Shown here piece after piece: positions 7,513-15,704 of a DNA stretch of 64,000 nt (positions are counted from its first letter, which is position 1; each line of letters starts with the position of its first letter). Location: the NCBI GenBank assembly GCA_036495715.1, contig DASXML010000026.1, positions 1-64,000 of the forward strand. The letters run 5' to 3'. This DNA is from Scandinavium sp036495715. Lineage in GTDB: Bacteria; Pseudomonadota; Gammaproteobacteria; Enterobacterales; Enterobacteriaceae. Position numbers and translations under genes: made by a program. A model generated the notes under the pieces. It had not been told where the DNA came from, made no database searches, and saw only the letters and a program-made list of their open reading frames with translations.

Positions 7513-8269
7513 AGCGGAGTCAGATCTGTCGATGCTGTCTGAGAGCGACTGGCAATCGGCTGCCGCGGGTATATGTGGTCCCGATTCGGCTTTGATGCGA
7601 GTGGTGATGGGCAACGATGAGCAGGGCGCTGCAGAACTCATGCTGCAGGCGAAGGAGGCAAACCCGGCGCTGACACTGAGTGCGGTGACGCTCGGTGACG
7701 AACGCGCGCTGCCAGCGCTGCGTCATCTGGCGGCGCTCGGCTTTATGCGGCAATCGCTGCTGAAATGCGAGGATGATATTCGCTTCACGCCAGAGTTTGT
7801 GGCAGAACGACTGGCAATACACGTGAGAGAACAAAACGTCGGCCTGGTGCTTCTGGGCAGTCAAAGCAGCGAAGGGCAGAATGGGCAGACGGCCTGGCTG
7901 CTGGCGGAGAAACTCGGCTGGCCCTGTTTGTCGCAGGTATGCGGACTTCGCGTCGACGGCGACGGTTTTGTGGTGGAGTGCGAAAGCCTGCAACGGCGCA
8001 GCCGCTGGCAGGTGCAGCAGCCCGCAGTGCTGAGAGTGCAACATCGGGGACAGATGGCGCTGCGTGTCCCGGGAATGCGGGCGAGACTGGCGGCGGCAAA
8101 AATGGACATCGAGAAGCGGGAATGTGAACTCGCAGGATTGCCGGCGGTGTCATGCCTCACGCTTGAACGCATTATTTCCCGCCGTAGTGGCATCATGATA
8201 GATGAACCGCCTTCGCAGGCGGCGCAGCGGCTATGGCAGGAATATTTGGCAGAAAGGATGCAGCCATGA
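7490..8269 (+). CDS. ygcR: FixA/EtfB-like electron-transfer flavoprotein subunit YgcR
   Basis: A 259-residue protein of the FixA/electron-transfer flavoprotein beta family, the same length as E. coli YgcR. It pairs with YgcQ to form an ETF-like heterodimer. The alpha/beta nucleotide-binding fold is seen in MNILLAFKAESD at the N-terminus, LTLSAVTLGDERALPALRHLAALG near 60-83 and VGLVLLGSQSSEGQNGQTAWLLAEKLGWP near 115-143. AAAGGGCA precedes the ATG at 7490; the gene starts 23 bases before ygcS ends. The stop overlaps the ygcQ start as ATGA. It probably carries electrons between YgcU or YgcN and another partner (inference). Confidence 0.85.
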   Translation: MNILLAFKAESDLSMLSESDWQSAAAGICGPDSALMRVVMGNDEQGAAELMLQAKEANPALTLSAVTLGDERALPALRHLAALGFMRQSLLKCEDDIRFTPEFVAERLAIHVREQNVGLVLLGSQSSEGQNGQTAWLLAEKLGWPCLSQVCGLRVDGDGFVVECESLQRRSRWQVQQPAVLRVQHRGQMALRVPGMRARLAAAKMDIEKRECELAGLPAVSCLTLERIISRRSGIMIDEPPSQAAQRLWQEYLAERMQP

Positions 8270-9108
8270 ACATCGTGATAGTGTTATTGAGACCCGAAGA
8301 TGAAGGCTCGATGGCTGATTTTTTGGCGCAAAATTGTCTGCCAGTGCAGATGTGCTGGCGCATATCAGAGGAAGGATTTAGCGCAGAATCACTACTGCCC
8401 GCGTTGGAAGCGGCTTTTCATTCTGCTGTGCCTGACATGGTGTTGTTTCCGCCGTCGGTGGAAGGCGATGAGCTAGCAACCCGGCTGGCGTGGCGTCTGC
8501 ACGGTAGTGCGATTTGTCAGGCACTGAGTTGGGATAGCCTGACAGGTTGCGCCAAAAAAGCGGTATACGGTAATGCGCTGACGGCAGCGTTGAGGCCTGA
8601 ACGTCACCCGGTGTGCCTTTCGCTGTCACCTGCGATCTCACGCCGCCATTTGGCGCTTCCTGGTGGCCTTAGCTCGAAAATTATTGTTCCTGCGACCCTG
8701 CCAGGTGCGCTGCCGTTGCCAGAGATCCTGAGTAAATCGGCGCACCCGTTACAGTCTGCGAAAAGGGTATTGGCGACGGGACAGGGCGCGACGTCAACGG
8801 AGTATGAGCACATAGCGAAAATGCTAAACGCTGAAATCGGCTATACCCGCCAGAGGGTGATGGCCGGAGGCTGTGATGAGCAGCGAATGTTGGGTATTTC
8901 AGGACAAAGCGTCGCGCCAGAAGTGTGTTTGATTGCGGGGGCTTCCGGCGCATCGGCATTTATGGCGGGCGTGACACATAGCCAGTTTATCGTCGCCATT
9001 AACACCGATCCTGCCGCGCCGGTGTTCGCTGCCGCGGACGTCGGAATTGTCGGCGATGCGCAAGAGGTGTTACAGGCGTTGGCGGAATGTGCGAACTGCG
9101 CTAATTGA
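8266..9108 (+). CDS. ygcQ: FixB/EtfA-like electron-transfer flavoprotein subunit YgcQ
   Basis: A 280-residue FixB/electron-transfer flavoprotein alpha family protein; E. coli YgcQ has about 286. The N-terminal half is the ETF domain. The C-terminal FAD-binding domain shows LIAGASGASAFMAGVTHSQF (about 223-242) and IVAINTDPAAPVFAAADVGIVGDA (about 243-266), the segments that bind the FAD pyrophosphate and adenine. It starts at ATGA overlapping the ygcR stop. It is the last gene of the rightward ygc unit and faces ygcP across a BIME repeat. Confidence 0.86.
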   Translation: MNIVIVLLRPEDEGSMADFLAQNCLPVQMCWRISEEGFSAESLLPALEAAFHSAVPDMVLFPPSVEGDELATRLAWRLHGSAICQALSWDSLTGCAKKAVYGNALTAALRPERHPVCLSLSPAISRRHLALPGGLSSKIIVPATLPGALPLPEILSKSAHPLQSAKRVLATGQGATSTEYEHIAKMLNAEIGYTRQRVMAGGCDEQRMLGISGQSVAPEVCLIAGASGASAFMAGVTHSQFIVAINTDPAAPVFAAADVGIVGDAQEVLQALAECANCAN

Positions 9109-9116
9109 AACCTTTT

Positions 9117-9189
9117 GTCCGGCGGCGCAGCGCTTGCCGGACCTGCTGGTCAGTTTGGTAGGCCCGCGCAAGCGAAGCGCCGCCGGGCG
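9117..9189. repeat. REP pair (BIME) between convergent ygcQ and ygcP
   Basis: Two REP-type palindromes: GTCCGGC (9117-9123) with GCCGGAC (9136-9142), and a second around GGCCCGCGCAAGCG...GCCGCCGGGC (9161-9188). The intergenic region between ygcQ and ygcP holds little else. Such repeats often protect 3' ends of mRNA. Confidence 0.8.
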
Positions 9190-9203
9190 TTTATCCCTCG
9201 GGC

Positions 9204-9779
9204 TTAATTCAATGATTTCGCCAGCTTCCACACATCGGTGTTGGTGGTCGACAGGGCCAGAACGCCGGCAGCAATGGCGTTACGGGCATCTTCTTCGTCG
9301 CACACCAGGCCACCCGCAATCAGCGGCTGACGGACTTTCTCGGTCACCCAGTTCAGTACTTTCGGCATACAACCGGGCAAAATTTCGATGCAGTCAGCGT
9401 TGGACTGCGCCACCTGTTTATCGATGTTATGGAACGAAATGGAATCGACGATAAACACGCGATGGATGCAAAAATAACCCTCTGCGCGGGCGGCTTTCAG
9501 CATATTGGCTTTGGTACTGATAATACCGTCGGCTTGCGTCACCAGTTTGAGAAACTGAATAACCACCTCTTTATTTGACGCCCCTTCCAATAAATCGACA
9601 TGGATAAAGGCCATCTTTCCAGCCTGTTTTATCTTTTGCACAATCCCGCTGATGGTACAAATGTTTCCATAAAGCACCGAAATAAACTGACAGTCGGAAG
9701 CGATGGCAAGCTGCAGGCTGGCGTTATCTTTGACCGCGGCGATAACCGGGTTTTGTCTTAGCAGGTGAAGTAGTGGCAC
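9204..9779 (-). CDS. ygcP: GlpP-like antiterminator YgcP
   Basis: A 191-residue protein of the G3P_antiterm (GlpP) family, the same length as E. coli YgcP. Bacillus GlpP is a TIM-barrel protein that senses glycerol-3-phosphate and prevents termination in the glpD leader by binding RNA. The family signatures are present: HVDLLEGASNKE (about 63-74), GIISTKANMLKAARAEG (about 87-103), EILPGCMPKVLNWV, PLIAGGLVCDEEDA and GVLALSTTNTDVW. The gene follows ygcO with a 19-base gap. The two leader switches in the same cluster (3517-3543 and 3687-3713) are plausible targets. The ligand need not be glycerol-3-phosphate (inference). Confidence 0.85.
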   Translation of the reverse strand: MPLLHLLRQNPVIAAVKDNASLQLAIASDCQFISVLYGNICTISGIVQKIKQAGKMAFIHVDLLEGASNKEVVIQFLKLVTQADGIISTKANMLKAARAEGYFCIHRVFIVDSISFHNIDKQVAQSNADCIEILPGCMPKVLNWVTEKVRQPLIAGGLVCDEEDARNAIAAGVLALSTTNTDVWKLAKSLN

Positions 9780-9798
9780 ACAAACGTCCTTAGATTAA

Positions 9799-10071
9799 TT
9801 AGCCAAAACGCAGGGTAATCCCGGAGCCTGAAGGTGGGTAGCACCATTGCGTGAGGGCGTTTTCTCCCGCAACAAGCCGACAACAACCGCACTCCAGGCA
9901 GCCCTCAAAATGCACTTTTAGCCTGCCTGTTGCATCACGCTGAAACAACCCGGCGGGGCAAATCTTTTCCAGCAGGGCAATGTGTTCATCGTTAAGTGAT
10001 TGCCGGAGCTGAATGTGCGCATCGTCGGCGGGATGATAGCAATTGCGCGTCAGGCTTTCGTTTACAGACAT
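9799..10071 (-). CDS. ygcO: FixX-like ferredoxin YgcO
   Basis: A 90-residue ferredoxin-like protein of the FixX type, as E. coli YgcO (86). Cysteines lie in CPAGLF (about 42) and CLECGCCR (about 57-64), consistent with one iron-sulfur cluster. FixX proteins work beside the FixC dehydrogenase and pass electrons from the FixAB flavoprotein. The start MSVNESLTRN at 10071 overlaps the end of ygcN by 10 bases, as expected for an operon; upstream in-frame codons run through ygcN. Confidence 0.82.
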   Translation of the reverse strand: MSVNESLTRNCYHPADDAHIQLRQSLNDEHIALLEKICPAGLFQRDATGRLKVHFEGCLECGCCRLVAGENALTQWCYPPSGSGITLRFG

Positions 10072-11330
10072 CGCAGACTCCGCAGAATATCGGCACTGAT
10101 CCGCGCCAGACCAAAACGGTGCGCATGGTGTAGCAACATCTGCCACAGCGGCGGGTTAGTACCGGCGTCCACTCGCGTTAAATCGCGCATCACGGCGCGG
10201 CTGAATTCAGGCCACTGGCGATACCAGCTTTCCCGCTGCAACAGGAGCGGTACATCACGATAGCGCTGAAGTTGTTGCCAGAGCGTATTGCAGTGCAGTT
10301 CGCGGTCGTACAGCGTTTGCAACGGTCTATCTGGGTGTTCGACATGGCCGATCAGCGCCTGTGTCGCCGCTTTGGCGCTCAGCATGGCGGTATCCATACC
10401 CCGGACGGTTACCCCCGTGTTGATGCAGGTGCGCAGGGCATCTCCAACTAACAGCCAGCCGTCTCCGGCGCGCTGAAGTGGCATACTGTTTAGACCGCCT
10501 TCAGGCACCAAATGTGCAGCATATTCCAGCGTTTCAGTATCGCGAAGAAGCGGGCGTAGTGTTGGGTGATGTTTGAGTGTTGCCAGCAGAGAAGAGGCCG
10601 CGCCGGGGCCGTTACGCAAAGAGGAAAGTGGTGCGACAATGCCGAGCGAAAGCGACTGCTGGTGGGTATAAAGAAACGCACCTGCGGGTTTATTACCGCA
10701 GATTTGCCCACTGAACAGCCAGGCAGCACCTTCGTTTTCGTCTAAATGAAAGCGTTCCTGCAGCCGTGTTTTGTCGAGCGCCAGGGTTTCTTTAATGCCA
10801 AGTGCCATGCTGTCCATTGTCGGGCGAGCGACCAGCTTGTGCTGTTCAGCAAGCAAACTGTTCGCGCCTTCCGCCAGTATCACCACTTTTGCCTGTAGCC
10901 GTTCACCTTCGCAGATTACGCCCGCAATACGCCCCTTTTCCTGAAACAGCGCCTCAACGGTCACGCCGCACAGCAGTTGTGCGCCTGCCGCTTCGGCTTG
11001 CGCCGCCAGCCATGGATCAAAGCGGGCGCGTAAAACGCTCCATGAGGGACTGGCCGGATTTTGCGCGCTGAGCGTGGTTGCCCCTTCGGCGGTCAATAGC
11101 GAAAAGTGTTCGTGGGTGATTTGGCGCTCAAGCGGCGCAGTGGCTTTAAAATCGGGGAGAATATCGGTGAGTGCGTAGCCGTACAGCCTGCCGCCAGAAA
11201 GATTTTTGCTGCCGGGTTGTTCGCCGCGCTCGATAAGCAAAACCGACAGCCCGGCGCGGGCACTGAGCAAGGCGCAGGTGGAGCCTGCGATTCCTGCGCC
11301 AATGATAATAAGATCAAAATCGTCCGCCAC
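10062..11330 (-). CDS. ygcN: FixC-like FAD-dependent oxidoreductase YgcN
   Basis: A protein of about 422 residues in the FixC/ETF-quinone oxidoreductase family, close to E. coli YgcN (423). The FAD-binding motif IIIGAGIAGSTCALLSARAG is right at the N-terminus and GWLLVGDALR is near 290. A GTG at 11330 is taken as the start: AAGGAG lies six bases before it, and the protein length then matches E. coli. An ATG nine codons upstream (11357) has no ribosome-binding site. With YgcO, YgcQ and YgcR it completes a FixABCX-like set for moving electrons, possibly to or from quinone. Confidence 0.85.
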   Translation of the reverse strand: MADDFDLIIIGAGIAGSTCALLSARAGLSVLLIERGEQPGSKNLSGGRLYGYALTDILPDFKATAPLERQITHEHFSLLTAEGATTLSAQNPASPSWSVLRARFDPWLAAQAEAAGAQLLCGVTVEALFQEKGRIAGVICEGERLQAKVVILAEGANSLLAEQHKLVARPTMDSMALGIKETLALDKTRLQERFHLDENEGAAWLFSGQICGNKPAGAFLYTHQQSLSLGIVAPLSSLRNGPGAASSLLATLKHHPTLRPLLRDTETLEYAAHLVPEGGLNSMPLQRAGDGWLLVGDALRTCINTGVTVRGMDTAMLSAKAATQALIGHVEHPDRPLQTLYDRELHCNTLWQQLQRYRDVPLLLQRESWYRQWPEFSRAVMRDLTRVDAGTNPPLWQMLLHHAHRFGLARISADILRSLRCL

Positions 11331-11410
11331 CTTGCGCTCCTTTTCCTCAGAACGCATAACCTAACATAGCGGAATTAAAGGTAATTTGACCGCTGCCGCA
11401 AAGGCAGAAA

Positions 11411-11776
11411 TCACTCGCCGCGATAGATGCAGCCCGCGGTGCAGGTTTCTTTAATCATCACCGCGCTTAGCAGCGGTACCCGCGGTTTCATCTGCTCCCA
11501 AATCCACTTTGACAGCACTTCGCTGGTCGGGTTTTCGAGACCCGGGATGTCATTCAGATAGTAGTGATCAAGTCTGTCATACGTCGGCTTGAATGCGGCT
11601 TTCAGTTCGGAAAAATCCATGATCCAGCCCGTGTAGGGGTCTACGTCGCCGGTAATTTCCAGACGAACCATAAAGGAGTGACCGTGCAGGCGACCGCACT
11701 TATGACCTTCCGGAACATGTGGCAGGTGGTGAGCGGCTTCGAAGATGAAATCTTTAAACAGGGTGGTGGACATCAT
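11411..11776 (-). CDS. queD: 6-carboxy-5,6,7,8-tetrahydropterin synthase
   Basis: A 121-residue QueD, which converts 7,8-dihydroneopterin triphosphate to 6-carboxytetrahydropterin in queuosine (tRNA) synthesis. The zinc-binding histidines lie in FEAAHHLP and RLHGHSFMV. The catalytic Cys is in HKCGRLHGH, and the C-terminus CTAGCIYRGE is typical. E. coli QueD has the same length and near-identical sequence. The start MMSTTLFKDF at 11776 follows GAGAG; 20 further codons upstream are open but not conserved. It is transcribed towards ygcN and away from cysJ. Confidence 0.93.
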   Translation of the reverse strand: MMSTTLFKDFIFEAAHHLPHVPEGHKCGRLHGHSFMVRLEITGDVDPYTGWIMDFSELKAAFKPTYDRLDHYYLNDIPGLENPTSEVLSKWIWEQMKPRVPLLSAVMIKETCTAGCIYRGE

Positions 11777-11972
11777 GAACTCTCGAGAATGCGGAAAAAA
11801 CCGGCGAATCTTACAGGAATGCACCTTTTTTATCATTAACTAAAACCGCCATTTAAGGTGGGCCTGGTGAGTCTGGCGCTAAAATCTATAAAAATCATTT
11901 ATTATCAAATGGTTAATTAATCTGTTTTGACGATAGGTATGACAACAAAAACAGGTTAGTCCATTTGGTTAT

Positions 11973-12048
11973 TTATTATTTCCAACCCTTCTTTAATTGT
12001 TATTATTCCAACCGTTAACCTTACTTTCACTTACGTTATTACGATAAT
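11973..12048 (+). promoter_or_regulatory. Probable CysB-dependent cysJIH promoter region
   Basis: The 303 bases between queD and cysJ are very AT-rich and hold no gene. Two near-identical direct repeats, TTATTATTTCCAACC (11973-11987) and TTATTATTCCAACC (12000-12013), lie before a possible -10 GATAAT (12043-12048) with no good -35, as in an activator-dependent promoter. CysB is the known activator of cysJIH in enterobacteria; calling the repeats CysB half-sites is inference. Confidence 0.5.
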
Positions 12049-12079
12049 AAGAAGCTTTGCTACTGGAACATAACGACGC

Positions 12080-13885
12080 ATGACGACACAGGCCCCACCT
12101 TCCGCTTTGCTTCCGCTGAACCCGGAGCAACTGGCACGCCTGCAGGCGGCCACCACCGATCTTTCATCCACCCAGCTTGCCTGGGTTTCTGGCTATTTCT
12201 GGGGCATGCTCAATCAGCAGCCGGGCAGCGCAGTGGCGATTATACCTGCTGCCGTTGAAGCGCCGGCCATTACGCTGATTTCTGCTTCGCAAACCGGGAA
12301 TGCGCGCCGCGTGGCTGAACAGCTGCGTGACGATCTGCTGGCGGCGAAACTGAACGTCAAACTGGTGAATGCGGGCGATTATAAATTCAAACAAATCGCC
12401 CAGGAAAAACTGCTGGTGGTGGTGACGTCGACACAAGGTGAAGGCGAACCGCCAGAAGAAGCCGTGGCGTTGCACAAATTCCTGTTCTCGAAAAAAGCGC
12501 CGAAGCTGAACGGCACCGCGTTTGCGGTGTTTGGCTTGGGTGATACCTCGTATGAATTCTTCTGCCAGTCGGGCAAAGACTTCGACGGAAAACTGGCTGA
12601 ACTTGGCGCTGAGCGTCTGTTGGACCGCGTTGATACTGATGTCGAATACCAGGCGGCAGCGGCAGAATGGCGTGAACGTATCGTTGATGTACTGAAAGCG
12701 CGTGCGCCGAAAGAAACACCCGCACAGGCGGCGGCTACGGCGACCGGCATCGTTAATGACGTCCATTCCAGCCCGTACACCAAAGAAGCGCCGCTGACCG
12801 CGACGCTGGCGGTGAACCAGAAAATCACCGGGCGTGATTCTGAAAAAGACGTGCGTCATATCGAAATTGATCTGGCTGAGTCCGGGCTACGTTACCAGCC
12901 TGGCGATGCGCTGGGTGTCTGGTATCAGAACGATCCGGCGTTAGTGAAAGAGCTGGCAGAACTGCTGTGGCTGAAAGGCGACGAGGCGGTCACGATTAAT
13001 GGGCAGACGCTGCCGCTCAGCGAAGCGCTGCAATGGCATATCGAGCTGACAGTAAATACCGCCAATATCGTGGAAAACTACGCCACTCTGACGCGCAGCG
13101 AATCGCTGTTGCCGCTGGTGGGTGACAAAGCGCAGTTGCAGCATTACGCCGCGACCACGCCGATTGTCGATATGGTGCGTTTCTCTCCGGCTCAGTTGGA
13201 GGCCGACGCGTTAATTGGCCTGCTGCGCCCGCTGACGCCGCGCCTGTATTCCATTGCCTCTTCGCAAGCGGAAGTAGAAACCGAAGTCCACATCACCGTC
13301 GGGGCCGTGCGCTACGACATCGAAGGCCGTGCTCGCACGGGGGGCGCATCCGGTTTCCTCTCTGACCGCGTGGAAGAAGAGGGCGAAGTTCGCGTCTTCA
13401 TCGAACACAACGATAACTTCCGTCTGCCTGCCAACCCGGAAACACCGGTGATCATGATTGGCCCAGGCACCGGCATTGCCCCGTTCCGCGCCTTCATGCA
13501 ACAGCGTGCAGCCGATGGCGCAACAGGCAAGAACTGGCTGTTCTTTGGCAATCCGCATTTTACCGAAGACTTCCTGTATCAGGTGGAATGGCAGCGCTAC
13601 GTTAAAGACGGTGTCCTGACCAAAATCGATCTGGCCTGGTCCAGAGATCAAAAACAAAAAGTCTACGTACAGGACAAATTGCGTCAACAGGGCGCAGAGC
13701 TGTGGCGCTGGATCAATGACGGTGCCCATATTTATGTTTGCGGTGACGCCAATCGCATGGCGAAAGACGTTGAGCAGGTTTTACTGGAAGTGATTGCCGA
13801 ATTTGGTGCGATGGATACCGAAACGGCGGACGAATATTTAAGTGAGCTGCGCGTTGAGCGCCGTTATCAGCGAGATGTCTACTAA
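12080..13885 (+). CDS. cysJ: NADPH-dependent sulfite reductase flavoprotein (alpha) subunit
   Basis: A 601-residue CysJ (E. coli 599). It takes electrons from NADPH through FAD and FMN to the CysI hemoprotein for reduction of sulfite to sulfide in the cytoplasm. The flavodoxin domain (about 64-202) starts with ITLISASQTGNARRVAEQL. The FAD-binding region has RLYSIASS and GGASGFLSDRV. The NADPH domain has MIGPGTGIAPFRAFMQQR, NWLFFGNPHFTEDF and a C-terminal YVCGDANRMAKDVE...RRYQRDVY. ATG at 12080 is the conserved start. It overlaps cysI by one base. Confidence 0.97.
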   Translation: MTTQAPPSALLPLNPEQLARLQAATTDLSSTQLAWVSGYFWGMLNQQPGSAVAIIPAAVEAPAITLISASQTGNARRVAEQLRDDLLAAKLNVKLVNAGDYKFKQIAQEKLLVVVTSTQGEGEPPEEAVALHKFLFSKKAPKLNGTAFAVFGLGDTSYEFFCQSGKDFDGKLAELGAERLLDRVDTDVEYQAAAAEWRERIVDVLKARAPKETPAQAAATATGIVNDVHSSPYTKEAPLTATLAVNQKITGRDSEKDVRHIEIDLAESGLRYQPGDALGVWYQNDPALVKELAELLWLKGDEAVTINGQTLPLSEALQWHIELTVNTANIVENYATLTRSESLLPLVGDKAQLQHYAATTPIVDMVRFSPAQLEADALIGLLRPLTPRLYSIASSQAEVETEVHITVGAVRYDIEGRARTGGASGFLSDRVEEEGEVRVFIEHNDNFRLPANPETPVIMIGPGTGIAPFRAFMQQRAADGATGKNWLFFGNPHFTEDFLYQVEWQRYVKDGVLTKIDLAWSRDQKQKVYVQDKLRQQGAELWRWINDGAHIYVCGDANRMAKDVEQVLLEVIAEFGAMDTETADEYLSELRVERRYQRDVY

Positions 13886-15597
13886 TGAGCGAAAAACACC
13901 CAGGGCCTTTAGTGGTCGAAGGTAAGCTGGCCGATGCCGAGCGCCTGAAGAAAGAGAGCAACTTTCTGCGCGGCACCATCGCCGAAGATTTAAATGAAGG
14001 CCTGACTGGCGGCTTCAATGGCGACAACTTCTTGCTGATCCGTTTTCACGGCATGTATCAGCAGGATGATCGTGACATCCGCGCCGAACGTGCTGAACAG
14101 AAGCTCGAACCGCGTCATGCGATGATGCTGCGCTGTCGCCTGCCGGGGGGGGTAATCACCACCAAACAGTGGCAGTCGATCGACAAATTCGCTGAGAACA
14201 ACACGATCTACGGCAGCATTCGTTTGACCAACCGCCAGACGTTCCAGTTTCACGGCATTCTGAAAAAGAACGTCAAACCGGCACACCAGATGCTGCACGA
14301 AGTCGGTCTCGACGCGCTGGCGACCGCCAACGACGTGAACCGCAACGTGCTCTGTACGTCGAATCCGATTGAGTCCGAACTGCACGCCGAAGCCTACGAG
14401 TGGGCGAAAAAACTGTCTGAACATCTGCTGCCGCGCACTCGTGCGTATGCGGAGATCTGGCACGATCGGGAAAAAGTCGCGACCACTGACGAAGAACCGA
14501 TCCTGGGCGATACCTACCTGCCGCGCAAATTCAAAACCACGGTCGTGATCCCGCCGCAAAACGATGTGGATCTTCACGCCAACGACATGAACTTTGTGGC
14601 GGTGGCGGAGAACGGCAAACTGGTGGGCTTTAACCTGCTGGTGGGCGGCGGTCTGTCTATCGATCATGGCAACAAAAAAACCTACGCCCGCACCGCGAGC
14701 GAGTTCGGTTTCCTGCCACTCGAACACACCCTGGCCGTTGCGGAAGCGGTGGTGACGACTCAGCGTGACTGGGGTAATCGCACCGACCGGAAAAATGCCA
14801 AAACCAAATATACCCTTGAGCGTGTCGGTGTTGACGTGTTCAAAGCGGAAGTCGAACGTCGCGCGGGCATGACCTTTGCGCCGATTCGCCCATATGAATT
14901 TACCGGTCGCGGTGACCGCATCGGCTGGGTGAAGGGTATCGACAATAAATGGCACCTGACGCTGTTTATTGAAAATGGCCGCATCCTGGATTATCCGGGT
15001 AAAACGCTGAAAACCGGGCTGCTGGAAATCGCGAAGATCCACAAAGGTGATTTCCGTCTGACCGCCAACCAGAACCTGATTGTGGCGGGGGTGCCGGAAA
15101 GCCAGAAAGCGAAGATTGAGAAACTCGCGCAGGATAACGGCCTGATGAATTCCGTGAAACCGCAGCGTGAAAACTCGATGGCCTGCGTGTCGTTCCCGAC
15201 CTGTCCGTTAGCAATGGCCGAGGCCGAGCGTTTCCTGCCGTCGTTCGTCGATAAAGTGGAAGCGGTGATGGCGCGTCACGGCGTGGGCGACGAGCATATC
15301 GTACTGCGTGTGACCGGCTGCCCGAACGGCTGTGGTCGTGCATTGCTGGCAGAGGTTGGACTGGTGGGTAAAGCGCCTGGCCGTTATAACCTGCATCTTG
15401 GTGGCAACCGCATGGGCACACGCATTCCACGGATGTACCGCGAGAACATCACCGAATCGGAAATTCTCGATTCGCTGGATGACCTGGTGGGCCGCTGGGC
15501 CAAAGAGCGCGAAGCCGATGAAGGCTTTGGCGATTTCACGGTGCGTACCGGGATTATCCGTCCGGTGCTCGATCCGGCGCGTGATTTCTGGGAATAA
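13885..15597 (+). CDS. cysI: Sulfite reductase hemoprotein (beta) subunit
   Basis: A 570-residue CysI, the same length as in E. coli. It binds siroheme and a 4Fe-4S cluster and reduces sulfite to sulfide with six electrons from CysJ. The cluster cysteines are in CVSFPTCPLAMAEAE (about 434-440) and GCPNGCGRALLAE (about 479-483), the nitrite/sulfite reductase siroheme signature. The start overlaps the cysJ stop (TAATG). A BIME repeat follows before cysH. Confidence 0.97.
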   Translation: MSEKHPGPLVVEGKLADAERLKKESNFLRGTIAEDLNEGLTGGFNGDNFLLIRFHGMYQQDDRDIRAERAEQKLEPRHAMMLRCRLPGGVITTKQWQSIDKFAENNTIYGSIRLTNRQTFQFHGILKKNVKPAHQMLHEVGLDALATANDVNRNVLCTSNPIESELHAEAYEWAKKLSEHLLPRTRAYAEIWHDREKVATTDEEPILGDTYLPRKFKTTVVIPPQNDVDLHANDMNFVAVAENGKLVGFNLLVGGGLSIDHGNKKTYARTASEFGFLPLEHTLAVAEAVVTTQRDWGNRTDRKNAKTKYTLERVGVDVFKAEVERRAGMTFAPIRPYEFTGRGDRIGWVKGIDNKWHLTLFIENGRILDYPGKTLKTGLLEIAKIHKGDFRLTANQNLIVAGVPESQKAKIEKLAQDNGLMNSVKPQRENSMACVSFPTCPLAMAEAERFLPSFVDKVEAVMARHGVGDEHIVLRVTGCPNGCGRALLAEVGLVGKAPGRYNLHLGGNRMGTRIPRMYRENITESEILDSLDDLVGRWAKEREADEGFGDFTVRTGIIRPVLDPARDFWE

Positions 15598-15605
15598 TGC
15601 CCGAT

Positions 15606-15685
15606 TGCCCGGTGGCGCTGCGTTGACCGGGCCTGCGTGAATCAGAGGTGTTGTAGGCCGGGCAAACGCAGTGCCGCCCGGCAAA
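15606..15685. repeat. REP pair (BIME) between cysI and cysH
   Basis: Two facing REP-type units: TGCCCGGTGGCGCTGCG...CCGGGCCT at the left and GTAGGCCGGGCAAACGCAG...GCCGCCCGGC at the right. They fill most of the 107-base gap between cysI and cysH and may adjust mRNA stability inside the operon. Confidence 0.8.
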
Positions 15686-15704
15686 ATCTGACAGTGAGGT
15701 AACC

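Noticed and set aside
11331..11357. ATG start of ygcN at 11357
   Set aside because: No ribosome-binding site; the GTG at 11330 has AAGGAG at good distance and gives the family length.
13990..15042. Long open frame (350 codons) on the minus strand opposite cysI
   Set aside because: Antisense to conserved cysI, no motif; shadow frame.
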